A DNA stretch of 43,875 nt. Source: Flavobacteriales bacterium. GTDB taxonomy: Bacteria; Bacteroidota; Bacteroidia; Palsa-965. This document shows positions 17,090-24,444 of the stretch, piece by piece (position 1 is the stretch's first letter; every line of letters starts with the position of its first letter). The notes under the pieces are model-generated. The model searched no databases. It saw only the letters and a list, made by a program, of their open reading frames with translations, and was not told the DNA's origin. The translations under genes and the position numbers were made by a program. The stretch lies in NCBI GenBank assembly GCA_002737665.1, contig NSIF01000008.1, positions 1 through 43,875 of the forward strand. Direction: 5' to 3'.

Positions 17090-19474
17090 TTACAAAGAAA
17101 GGGAAAGCTGCAGGCAAATAGTACGTGGCGATTCAATTTTTAGTGGTCGTAGTGAATAGCTTTTATTTAAAATGTTATTTACAACAATAGCTGCTTTATA
17201 ATGTTTTTTGATCATGAAACTTATACGTGCATCCAAAAGTTGTATTGGTTTACGATGTGTTTCCCTGTATTTTGTAATTCCACTACCCGGTTGGTTAGGG
17301 TTATCGAGAAGGTAAAATGTATTGTCAATATTTTTAATGTAGCTGTAAAACCTCCAGCTGCCTCCGAAGGATAGGTTCTTCCAAGTAGCTTCCACATCTG
17401 CCTTTGCTAAGTGTTGGAAGCGGTATTTAAGAATATAATTGCTAGTGTCGGTACTTGTGCTAACGAATGATAATTGATTAGGTGGAATTCCTATCGCAGG
17501 ATTATCCTGCGCAAAAACATTACCAGGGTGAATGCTTTGTGGCAAAGTATAAGTATAACCTGCTAAAATGGAAATAGTCCAATTGTTTCCAATTTTTCCT
17601 TCACCCATAATAGAAATATCAACTCCTCTAACCCGTGTGTCTCCTGTATTGATGAATTTAAATCCAACCGAATCAGGTCGCCAAACAGCATAGATGTATT
17701 CAATTGTATTTTGATATTCCTGCCAAAAAACGGCGATGTCAGCAAATCCTTGAAACATTCCTATTTTAAATCCTTGTTTTAATCCAACCTCTGTATTCCA
17801 ACTTGTTTCAGGTTTAACTTCAGGGTTTGGATAGATCGTAATTCCACCGGCATTTGTAAAAATATATTTTTCAGCAATGGTAGGATATCGATAACCTTGT
17901 CCGTAAGAATAGCGAAGGAATGAAGCTTGTGCCATTTTTATATTTATGCCTGTTCTGAAAATGGGTTTCAATACATTCTCGGTACCATTAATTCTGAAAA
18001 ACTCTCCTCTAAAACCCATTGAGAAATTAACAACTTTCCAAAATTTCTTATCGAGCTGTGTATAGCCAGCAAAATTTTCTAAGTGGTTATCAGGTGATCC
18101 ACTGAAAGAAAAAAGTGGTGCATTTGAGTAAGTTTGATTTACTACAATTCCGCCTGTAAGATTTAAATCTTCAACTAAGCTTAACGTTTTTGCAAATTGG
18201 TACTCTGCATAGTAAACATTGCTTTTATTTGATTGCTTATTTCCGTTTAAATTATTGGTGTAGAAATACCTTCCTCGTAAGGAATGTTTAATACCATTTT
18301 TGGATATGTAATTGATAAAAGGATCGAGGTAAAAAAGGGTTTGATCTTGAATGGTCATTGTTGCAGGATAGGCGCGATACAATCCTGTGCTGTCGTTTCC
18401 CCATACCAAAGTAAAATTATTATGGGCTTGCATAAAATTCCCATTGATTCCCATATTTAGTCCAGGTATTTTAGTAGGACGAAAGCGAAAATTAAAACTG
18501 AATCTCCCTGTTCTATTGGCGACATCTTTTTCCGTAATTGCAGTATCGGCATTGTGAATCCAAGGAATTTTTACAGGAGGACCAATAAAGTTATGGTCAT
18601 TTGTACCAAAAATAGAAAGCACTAAATCACATTTTCCAATTTGTTGGGAGTGGTACGCGCTCGCTCCTGAAAAAAAAGCATTTCCATCCCACCATTTTGT
18701 CCCAGCTACATCAGGTGAAGAATAAATGCCAGAATACATTCTTGCTTTTGTAATTGGTTTTCCCTTTGGATAACTTGTGCGCACATTTATTACGCCACTC
18801 AGCGCCGATGATCCATACAATACCGAAGCCGCACCTTTGATGACTTCAACTTGTTCTGTATTTTCAACTGGGATAAAGGCCCATTCTGTTCGTCCAACAT
18901 CACCTTGTAGAACTGGAATGCCATCAATGAGTGTAGCAACACGACTCCCTACGCCAAAACTGAAACCGCTTCCGCCACGGATTTGTGGTTCGTTGTCTAG
19001 GATATTTAACCCAGGTACCTGCTCAAGTGCTTTATCAATCGTTGAAGTATTTCGGTTTTCAATCAGTTTTGGCTTTAGCACCTCCATTGAAACTGTAATT
19101 TCTTCAATATTCTGCTCGTATTTACTAGCCGAAACTACAACTACATTCATCATGTAGTCAATACTGGTTAGCGCACTATTTTTAGTAATGTTACTGCTTG
19201 AGTCGATGAAAATCGAAAAGGTATCCGCTTTCATTCCAGTGTATGAAATTGAAAGCTGATGTTTGCCTTTCGAAAGCGCTAATTTGTAGTAGCCATTAAT
19301 ATTGGAAACGGTTCCTATACTTTTGTTATTATAATCAACTATTGCTGCCCCAACAATAAGTTCTTCCGTTTTCTTATTTGAAATATAACCACTTATTATT
19401 CCAACATTTTGCGAGAAGGTTAGCCCCGTAAAATTTAGAAATACAAGTATCCAAATAAATCTAATAGGATCCAT
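17090..19474 (-). CDS. TonB-dependent outer-membrane receptor
   Basis: 794 residues. A signal peptide of about 21 residues ends at TFSQ. Residues 25-110 form a carboxypeptidase-regulatory-like domain (GIISGYISNKKTEELIVGA, then GTVSNINGYYKLAL) common on Bacteroidota TonB receptors. Residues about 125-235 are the plug, with VPGLNILDNEPQIRGGSG and VEVIKGAASVLYGSSALSG. The rest is a 22-strand barrel rich in aromatic and Gly residues. It imports a large substrate across the outer membrane using TonB energy. No cobalamin riboswitch or heme-specific HxxxH pattern is obvious, so the substrate is open. It starts 19 bases after the stop of a secreted T9SS protein gene, suggesting a two-gene unit where the secreted protein may capture or present the ligand. 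Confidence 0.93.
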   Translation of the reverse strand: MDPIRFIWILVFLNFTGLTFSQNVGIISGYISNKKTEELIVGAAIVDYNNKSIGTVSNINGYYKLALSKGKHQLSISYTGMKADTFSIFIDSSSNITKNSALTSIDYMMNVVVVSASKYEQNIEEITVSMEVLKPKLIENRNTSTIDKALEQVPGLNILDNEPQIRGGSGFSFGVGSRVATLIDGIPVLQGDVGRTEWAFIPVENTEQVEVIKGAASVLYGSSALSGVINVRTSYPKGKPITKARMYSGIYSSPDVAGTKWWDGNAFFSGASAYHSQQIGKCDLVLSIFGTNDHNFIGPPVKIPWIHNADTAITEKDVANRTGRFSFNFRFRPTKIPGLNMGINGNFMQAHNNFTLVWGNDSTGLYRAYPATMTIQDQTLFYLDPFINYISKNGIKHSLRGRYFYTNNLNGNKQSNKSNVYYAEYQFAKTLSLVEDLNLTGGIVVNQTYSNAPLFSFSGSPDNHLENFAGYTQLDKKFWKVVNFSMGFRGEFFRINGTENVLKPIFRTGINIKMAQASFLRYSYGQGYRYPTIAEKYIFTNAGGITIYPNPEVKPETSWNTEVGLKQGFKIGMFQGFADIAVFWQEYQNTIEYIYAVWRPDSVGFKFINTGDTRVRGVDISIMGEGKIGNNWTISILAGYTYTLPQSIHPGNVFAQDNPAIGIPPNQLSFVSTSTDTSNYILKYRFQHLAKADVEATWKNLSFGGSWRFYSYIKNIDNTFYLLDNPNQPGSGITKYRETHRKPIQLLDARISFMIKKHYKAAIVVNNILNKSYSLRPLKIESPRTICLQLSLSL

Positions 19475-19493
19475 TCAAAAATAAATAAGAACT

Positions 19494-20396
19494 CTATTGA
19501 GCGATAATAAAATTGGAAGAAAGAATTAAATCTCCATTTTTATCTACAATTGAGTACATATAAGTACCAGCTGCAAGTGCAGCAACATCAATTAAAGTTT
19601 TTTTATTGTTAATATTAAATGTCCCATACGATTTTCCCATTACATCATAAATAGTTAGCACAACATTTTTGTTTTTGTCATTGCTAATAGTCAATGTATG
19701 GTCAACTATTGGATTTGGATATAATTTAATTCCAGACTCTAATTCTGCTTGTTGAACACTTGATGAGTTAAAAACAAAGTCAAGATCGTCCACCCAAATG
19801 CTAGCATTTATTTGTTGCCCATTGTTGCCTGCACTTGAAGAGATGATCCACTGCGAGGTAACAGGTGTATTTGTATTTGAATAAACAATCTTCTCAGCAA
19901 AGCGTGTAAACATCATTGTTGATGCTGATGTAGGAGCAAAGAATTTTGCATATCCAATTGTATCATTGAAAGCGCCAAGAAGCATAAATTGTACAAATCC
20001 AGCATCTCCGTTTACTGGTGTACATCGATACCATCCAACGATACTGTCTGGTTGACCTGTGTAGGGAATGCCACCTGTAATAACTTGTGTGGTGGTATTT
20101 AATGTTCCTGTAGTAGCAATTCCTTGCGCAACTTGCACAATTACATTTTTGGTAATTAATTTAAGTGCTGCTGCTCCAGCGTGGAATTCACCATTTGCAG
20201 TTGCCTTATAACAGGTTATTACACCAAAAGCCGCAGTTGTGGAATTAAGCGTATTCCAACTGTTTGGATTGTCATAGGCTGTAAATCCAGAAACATGTGT
20301 CCATGTTTCAAAATCTGCGTTTGGGCTAGCATTTTGAGCCGCAAGGAAAGTGAAACCGGAAAGCAAAATTAAGGATGTAGCAACTATATTTTTCAT
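19494..20396 (-). CDS. Secreted T9SS cargo with PCMD-like/carbohydrate-binding domain
   Basis: 300 residues. A signal peptide (about 1-20, ending FLAA) is followed by NADFETWTHVSGFTAYDNPN, the N-x-D/G-F-E-x-W opening typical of secreted PCMD/carbohydrate-binding-type beta-sandwich proteins. A conserved closing segment IWVDDLDFVFN follows. The last ~75 residues are a T9SS type A sorting domain: GIKLYPNPIVDHTLTI, then IYDVMGKSYGTF and LAAGTYMYSIVDKNG. It is therefore exported by Sec and then across the outer membrane by T9SS, with the tail usually cleaved. The gene sits between recR (48 bases) and the TonB receptor gene (19 bases), all on one strand. Ligand unknown; pairing with the receptor suggests nutrient capture. 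Confidence 0.85.
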   Translation of the reverse strand: MKNIVATSLILLSGFTFLAAQNASPNADFETWTHVSGFTAYDNPNSWNTLNSTTAAFGVITCYKATANGEFHAGAAALKLITKNVIVQVAQGIATTGTLNTTTQVITGGIPYTGQPDSIVGWYRCTPVNGDAGFVQFMLLGAFNDTIGYAKFFAPTSASTMMFTRFAEKIVYSNTNTPVTSQWIISSSAGNNGQQINASIWVDDLDFVFNSSSVQQAELESGIKLYPNPIVDHTLTISNDKNKNVVLTIYDVMGKSYGTFNINNKKTLIDVAALAAGTYMYSIVDKNGDLILSSNFIIAQ

Positions 20397-20444
20397 ATTG
20401 ATTAGTTTAGTTTTAGGTAAATATAAAAAAATAAAGATGTGATT

Positions 20445-21065
20445 TTAACGTGTCGTAAAAGTTTTTTCGTAAGGCACTCTATTTATGATAGACCTTCCTA
20501 AGGTAATTTCATCAGCATATTCTATCTCATCACCAATTGCAATTCCTCTGGCAATAGTAGAGACAGGAATATTGAAATCTTTCAGTTTTTTATAAATATA
20601 AAAATTGGTAGTATCACCTTCCATTGTTGTACTCAGTGCCATGATTATCTCTTTGATTGATCCGCTTGCAACACGTTGAATTAATGGATCTATGGCTAAA
20701 TCATTTGGACCAATTCCATCCATAGGTGAAATAATTCCTCCTAGTACATGATAGGTTCCAGTATATTGATGCGTATTTTCAATGGCCATTACATCTCGTA
20801 TATCTTCAACCACACAAACGATTGTGCTGTCCCGTTTTACATTTGAACATATAGAACATGTATCATGGTCGCTTATGTTAAAACAGGTTTTACAATATTT
20901 CAGTTCAATTTTGAGCCGAGCAAATATGTTTCCAAACTTTTTTATTGTGGACTCTTCTTGTCGCAACAAATGCAATACATATCGCAGTGCAGTTTTTCTA
21001 CCTACACCAGGTAATTGGGAAAAGGCCTCAACAGCTTCTTCAATAAGTTTTGAAGGGTATTGCAT
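20445..21065 (-). CDS. recR: Recombination mediator RecR
   Basis: 206 residues from the ATG at 21065, giving [15 protein letters not shown] like other RecR proteins (E. coli has 201). An adjacent ATG at 21068 is equally possible; a longer frame to 21095 is rejected because the promoter box lies inside it. The N-terminal helix-hairpin-helix [11 protein letters not shown] is at 18-28, the zinc finger uses C58, C61, C70 and C73, and the Toprim domain begins [10 protein letters not shown] near 82-91. RecR works with RecO and RecF to load RecA on gapped single-stranded DNA. Neither partner is in the window. The T9SS cargo gene follows after 48 bases. Confidence 0.96.
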   Translation of the reverse strand: MQYPSKLIEEAVEAFSQLPGVGRKTALRYVLHLLRQEESTIKKFGNIFARLKIELKYCKTCFNISDHDTCSICSNVKRDSTIVCVVEDIRDVMAIENTHQYTGTYHVLGGIISPMDGIGPNDLAIDPLIQRVASGSIKEIIMALSTTMEGDTTNFYIYKKLKDFNIPVSTIARGIAIGDEIEYADEITLGRSIINRVPYEKTFTTR

Positions 21066-21074
21066 CATATCGGA

Positions 21075-21082
21075 CAAAAATA
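21075..21082 (-). promoter_or_regulatory. -7 box TATTTTTG of recR
   Basis: Perfect TAnnTTTG box on the minus strand whose last base lies 6 bases before the ATG at 21068 and 9 before that at 21065. It implies a leaderless or very short-leader recR mRNA and rules out the start at 21095. Confidence 0.5.
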
Positions 21083-21288
21083 ACGAGCATATCATTTACT
21101 TCGACGGGTAGGGTCGGATAGAATTCATTGTGTTTATTAACAAAATAGATTTTTTTGACATTTCCATTAAAATTATTTAGATTTTCCTGCACTGAAATAG
21201 AATTGGTTTATTTAGTGCAGATTTTGATATAGAGTCTTTCGTTGAAAATCTTTTTAACTACGTATCTTTCGGCTTAAATAATAAAATA

Positions 21289-22785
21289 ATGTCTTCAGGT
21301 TTAATACTTCTTTGTGTTGCAATTTATACAGTTGTACTTTTTGGTGTTACCTACTTAACTTCTCGTGGTGCAAGTAACGAAACGTATTTTATTGGGAATC
21401 GGTCTTCTCGTTGGTATTTGGTGGCTTATGGTATGATCGGGGCATCGCTATCTGGCGTCACATTTATGTCTGTGCCTGGCGACGTTGGAAAATCTAATTT
21501 TGGATATTTTCAAACTGTGTTGGGCTATTTTTTTGGATATTTTATTATTGCTTATATTTTACTTCCGCTGTATTATCGAATGAACCTCACTTCGATTTAT
21601 ACTTATTTAGAAAAACGATTGGGAATACATGCTTATAAAACGGGAGCATTTTTCTTTTTGTTATCTCGAATTTTAGGTGCTGGCTGTAGAATGTTTATTG
21701 TGGTCTTGGTATTGCAGAAATTTGTGTTTGATTCCTTCGATGTTCCCTTTATTGTTACTGCCGCAATTTTTATTGCCTTAATTCTTGGATATACCTTTAA
21801 AGGAGGAGTTAAAACAATTGTTTGGACCGATGCTTTTCAAACAACCTTCATGTTATTTTCGTTGGTGCTCAGTGTCATTCTCATTTCCAATGTTCTATCA
21901 TTCGATTTTGCTGGCTTATTTAAACATATTTCAGAAAGTTCTTATGCCACAGTAATCAATGACGATTGGAAATCAGGATCCTTTTTTCCGAAAGCGTTTT
22001 TTGGAGGTATTTTTATTGCAGTTACCATGTCAGGTATGGACCAGGAAATGATGCAAAAAAATATCAGTTGTAAAACTGTTGGCGAAGCCCAGAAAAACAT
22101 GATCACCTTTAGTTTTGTTATGGTGCTGGTCAATTTATTGTTTCTGACGCTGGGTGTATTGCTTTGGGATTTTGCAATGGCAAATCCTCAAATGGCCGCA
22201 GCGCTTAATGATAAAACATTGTTGACGGATGAGTTATTTCCTACCATTGCATTAAATCATTTGGGGATTGTATCGGCATTGTTTTTTATCATTGGTCTTA
22301 TATCGGCCGCTTTTCCAAGTGCAGATGGTGCATTGACAGCATTGACCGCCTCATTTTGTATCGATTTTCTTGGATTTAATAATTCCTCCAACCAAAAAAC
22401 GGAAGCTGAGAAAGTACGTATTCGCAAAATTACTCACATTACATTTTCTGTTTTGCTTTTGGGTGTATTGATGATTTTAAAAGCAGTTAATGGCCCAGCA
22501 ATTATTTCATTGATTTTATTTCTGGCAACAATAACATATGGTCCCTTATTAGGATTGTTTGCTTTTGGGATTTTGACTAAAAGAACAGTCAACGGCTGGG
22601 CTGTTGTGCTCGCTTGTATTCTTCCACCTGTAATTTGTTTTTGCCTTCGTACATATGCTAAAAATGATGTAACAGGAACATTTCTTGGCGGCTATCAATT
22701 TGGCAACGAATTGTTGCTTCTTAATGGCTTATTTACTTTCCTTGGTCTATTTTTAATTTCTAAAAAGAAATCAATTACAAATTGA
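21289..22785 (+). CDS. Sodium:solute symporter (SSS family)
   Basis: 498 residues with about 13 hydrophobic segments. SSS landmarks are the N-terminal TSRGASNETYFIGNRSSRWY (residues 24-43, the region before TM2), GASLSGVTFMSVPGDVG in the TM2 region (the Na-binding segment) and the later LISAAFPSADGALTALTASF containing the Na2-site Ser/Ala pattern. It should be an inner-membrane Na+-coupled importer; among SSS members the substrate (sugar, amino acid, monocarboxylate, sialic acid) cannot be resolved. Promoter: TTG at 21242-21244, 18 bases, then TATCTTTC at 21263-21270 (one mismatch). A MarR-type regulator gene follows after six bases and probably belongs to the same transcript. Confidence 0.92.
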   Translation: MSSGLILLCVAIYTVVLFGVTYLTSRGASNETYFIGNRSSRWYLVAYGMIGASLSGVTFMSVPGDVGKSNFGYFQTVLGYFFGYFIIAYILLPLYYRMNLTSIYTYLEKRLGIHAYKTGAFFFLLSRILGAGCRMFIVVLVLQKFVFDSFDVPFIVTAAIFIALILGYTFKGGVKTIVWTDAFQTTFMLFSLVLSVILISNVLSFDFAGLFKHISESSYATVINDDWKSGSFFPKAFFGGIFIAVTMSGMDQEMMQKNISCKTVGEAQKNMITFSFVMVLVNLLFLTLGVLLWDFAMANPQMAAALNDKTLLTDELFPTIALNHLGIVSALFFIIGLISAAFPSADGALTALTASFCIDFLGFNNSSNQKTEAEKVRIRKITHITFSVLLLGVLMILKAVNGPAIISLILFLATITYGPLLGLFAFGILTKRTVNGWAVVLACILPPVICFCLRTYAKNDVTGTFLGGYQFGNELLLLNGLFTFLGLFLISKKKSITN

Positions 22786-22791
22786 TTGGAG

Positions 22792-23244
22792 ATGGAAAAG
22801 GGAAACACTAGATCTTATTCACTTATTTATTTATTGGAACGCACACTTCGGCAGACTCGCATGTCGCTGCAGGCAGCTTTTAATAAAGCTGATTTAAAAA
22901 TTTCTGTCGATCAATGGATTGTTTTAACACAAGTCGCAAAAACGTTGGATCAGAATCAAAACGTCATTTCTAAATGTGTCGCAAAAGACCCAGCATCAAT
23001 TACAAGGATTGTTTTGCTTTTGGAAAATCGGAAATTGATAAAGCGAACGGTTGATAAAAAAGATAAACGAAATGTACTTGTCAACGTAAGTACAATAGGA
23101 GAAAAATTACTTAATTCATGTGCAACCGAGGTAGATCTATTTAAAAAAAATGCCGTTAAAAGTTTGGCGCAGGATGATTTAAATAATTTGAAAACCATGC
23201 TTGATAATTTATTTGAAAATTGTGGAGGAGGGGAGAAGGATTAG
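22792..23244 (+). CDS. MarR-family transcriptional regulator
   Basis: 150 residues from ATG at 22792 (a TTG two codons upstream is less likely). It has the MarR layout: an N-terminal dimerisation helix (SYSLIYLLERTLRQTRM), a winged helix-turn-helix (ISKCVAKDPASITRIVLLLE about 62-81; wing at LIKRTVDKKDKRNVLVNVS with the D-x-R/K-x-x-R signature) and a C-terminal helix. MarR proteins are ligand-responsive dimers that usually repress adjacent genes. Lying six bases after the symporter gene, it is likely to control that operon in response to the transported substrate or a product. Confidence 0.9.
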   Translation: MEKGNTRSYSLIYLLERTLRQTRMSLQAAFNKADLKISVDQWIVLTQVAKTLDQNQNVISKCVAKDPASITRIVLLLENRKLIKRTVDKKDKRNVLVNVSTIGEKLLNSCATEVDLFKKNAVKSLAQDDLNNLKTMLDNLFENCGGGEKD

Positions 23245-23317
23245 ATTTTTTTTGCTGATTTCCAACATTAATTACAAAGTAGTTTTAATTTTTTTCTATA
23301 ATTCCCAAATTTCGTTT

Positions 23318-23344
23318 TTGTTTTTTTAATTCTATTTACCTTTG
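23318..23344 (+). promoter_or_regulatory. Promoter TTG-N16-TACCTTTG before the small membrane gene
   Basis: TTG at 23318-23320 and perfect box TACCTTTG at 23337-23344. Four bases separate the box from the ATG at 23349, predicting a leaderless transcript. Confidence 0.6.
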
Positions 23345-23348
23345 TGCT

Positions 23349-23684
23349 ATGCTTTATACAGATAAGATTAAAATTAATTCGATTGTTTATTTTTTAATTT
23401 CCCTTTTTGTACGCTGGTTTTATAACCTAATTATTTTGTTTTACCATGGATTTACTGGGAATGAAAAACTGATTTTACATTTGATATTGGCCGTTGCTTC
23501 CTTGGTATTTGGATGGCTTGCACTACAATTATTTCGCCGATCTAATTCATCCGGATCGAATTTAGGATGTACCTACCTATTTTTATTAGTATTAAATATT
23601 ATAGGAGGTATTGGTGCGCTGTTTTACTGCATGGTGCAATTTTTTAGCGACCAAGGAGGGGCAGAAACATTGTGGCTGTTGTAG
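23349..23684 (+). CDS. Small integral membrane protein, unknown family
   Basis: 111 residues with three predicted membrane helices (about 13-31, 42-61 and 75-97) and an RRSNSSGSN loop. I do not recognise a family. The frame is supported by its own promoter box and by tight coupling to the next gene: the GTG start of the methyltransferase-fold protein lies 13 bases inside this gene. The gene order suggests a two-component unit in which this protein may anchor or assist the spermidine-synthase-like enzyme. That is inference from position only. Confidence 0.75.
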   Translation: MLYTDKIKINSIVYFLISLFVRWFYNLIILFYHGFTGNEKLILHLILAVASLVFGWLALQLFRRSNSSGSNLGCTYLFLLVLNIIGGIGALFYCMVQFFSDQGGAETLWLL

Positions 23685-24355
23685 GTAAATTACTGAGTTG
23701 GGTTTTTCCTTATCGTATCAAACGGTTAGAAGGTAAACTAACTAAAGTGCTTGAAGTGACTTTTGAAAATGGTAAGAAAGTTTTGAATGCAGGGGAGGTC
23801 AATTATTCTTACGGGGCACTTCATGCTATTTTTCGAATTGCATTAAATAAAGCTAATATTATTACTAACTCACCAAGTAATGTACTCATTCTTGGTTTTG
23901 GTGCAGGAAGTATTGCGAGTATTCTCGTTGATGAATTTGGACAAGATCCAATTCTTATTGGTGTTGAGGCCGATCCAGTTGTGCTTCAACTTGCAAGACA
24001 AGAGTTTAATATTGAACGATTTTTGAAATTGGAATTGTTTAATTGTACTGCTGAATTATTTATGAGTGACACCATTCAAAAAATTCCCTCCAATAAATTT
24101 GATTTAATTGCAGTTGACGTTTTTGTGGAGGGAGTAGTTCCTAGTTCCGTTATGAATATAAATTTCCTTGAGTCGCTTTACAAACATCTAAATTTAAATG
24201 GCGTTGTTGTCTTTAATGAGATGCCTGTTTCCAATTTTTCTGATGAGGATGATTTTTCAAAGAAGTTTAAATCTATTTTTGATGAATCTGAAATTCACCT
24301 TATTGGAATTTCAGATACGCCCAACCGTATATTTATTGGGAAACGCAAAAATTAA
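23672..24355 (+). CDS. Spermidine-synthase-like Rossmann-fold protein
   Basis: 227 residues from a GTG start that overlaps the preceding gene; a GGAGGGG run lies 9 bases before it. The fold is the class I SAM/decarboxy-SAM Rossmann type: LILGFGAGSIASIL near 73-86 (glycine loop I), GVEADPVVLQLARQEF near 99-114 (acidic loop) and DLIAVDVFVEG near 148-158, the position of the catalytic Asp region in aminopropyltransferases. It lacks the N-terminal beta domain of classical SpeE and is closer to the short spermidine-synthase-like proteins annotated in many Bacteroidota. Whether it transfers an aminopropyl or methyl group is not decidable. It is translationally coupled to the small membrane protein upstream. 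Confidence 0.82.
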   Translation: MAVVGKLLSWVFPYRIKRLEGKLTKVLEVTFENGKKVLNAGEVNYSYGALHAIFRIALNKANIITNSPSNVLILGFGAGSIASILVDEFGQDPILIGVEADPVVLQLARQEFNIERFLKLELFNCTAELFMSDTIQKIPSNKFDLIAVDVFVEGVVPSSVMNINFLESLYKHLNLNGVVVFNEMPVSNFSDEDDFSKKFKSIFDESEIHLIGISDTPNRIFIGKRKN

Positions 24356-24444
24356 TACTAGGCGTCAATGTGTATAATTTTGGATATTTTACTACTAATT
24401 CTGATTTTACGATTATCTTTATGTAATTAATTATAAATTTTTGT

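Noticed and set aside
19455-19500. TATTTTTG box one base before the TonB receptor ATG
   Set aside because: The spacing would put transcription start inside the coding region; chance match in AT-rich DNA between two close genes.
21066-21095. Longer recR start at 21095
   Set aside because: The promoter box TATTTTTG lies within this extension, and other RecR proteins begin near the chosen Met.
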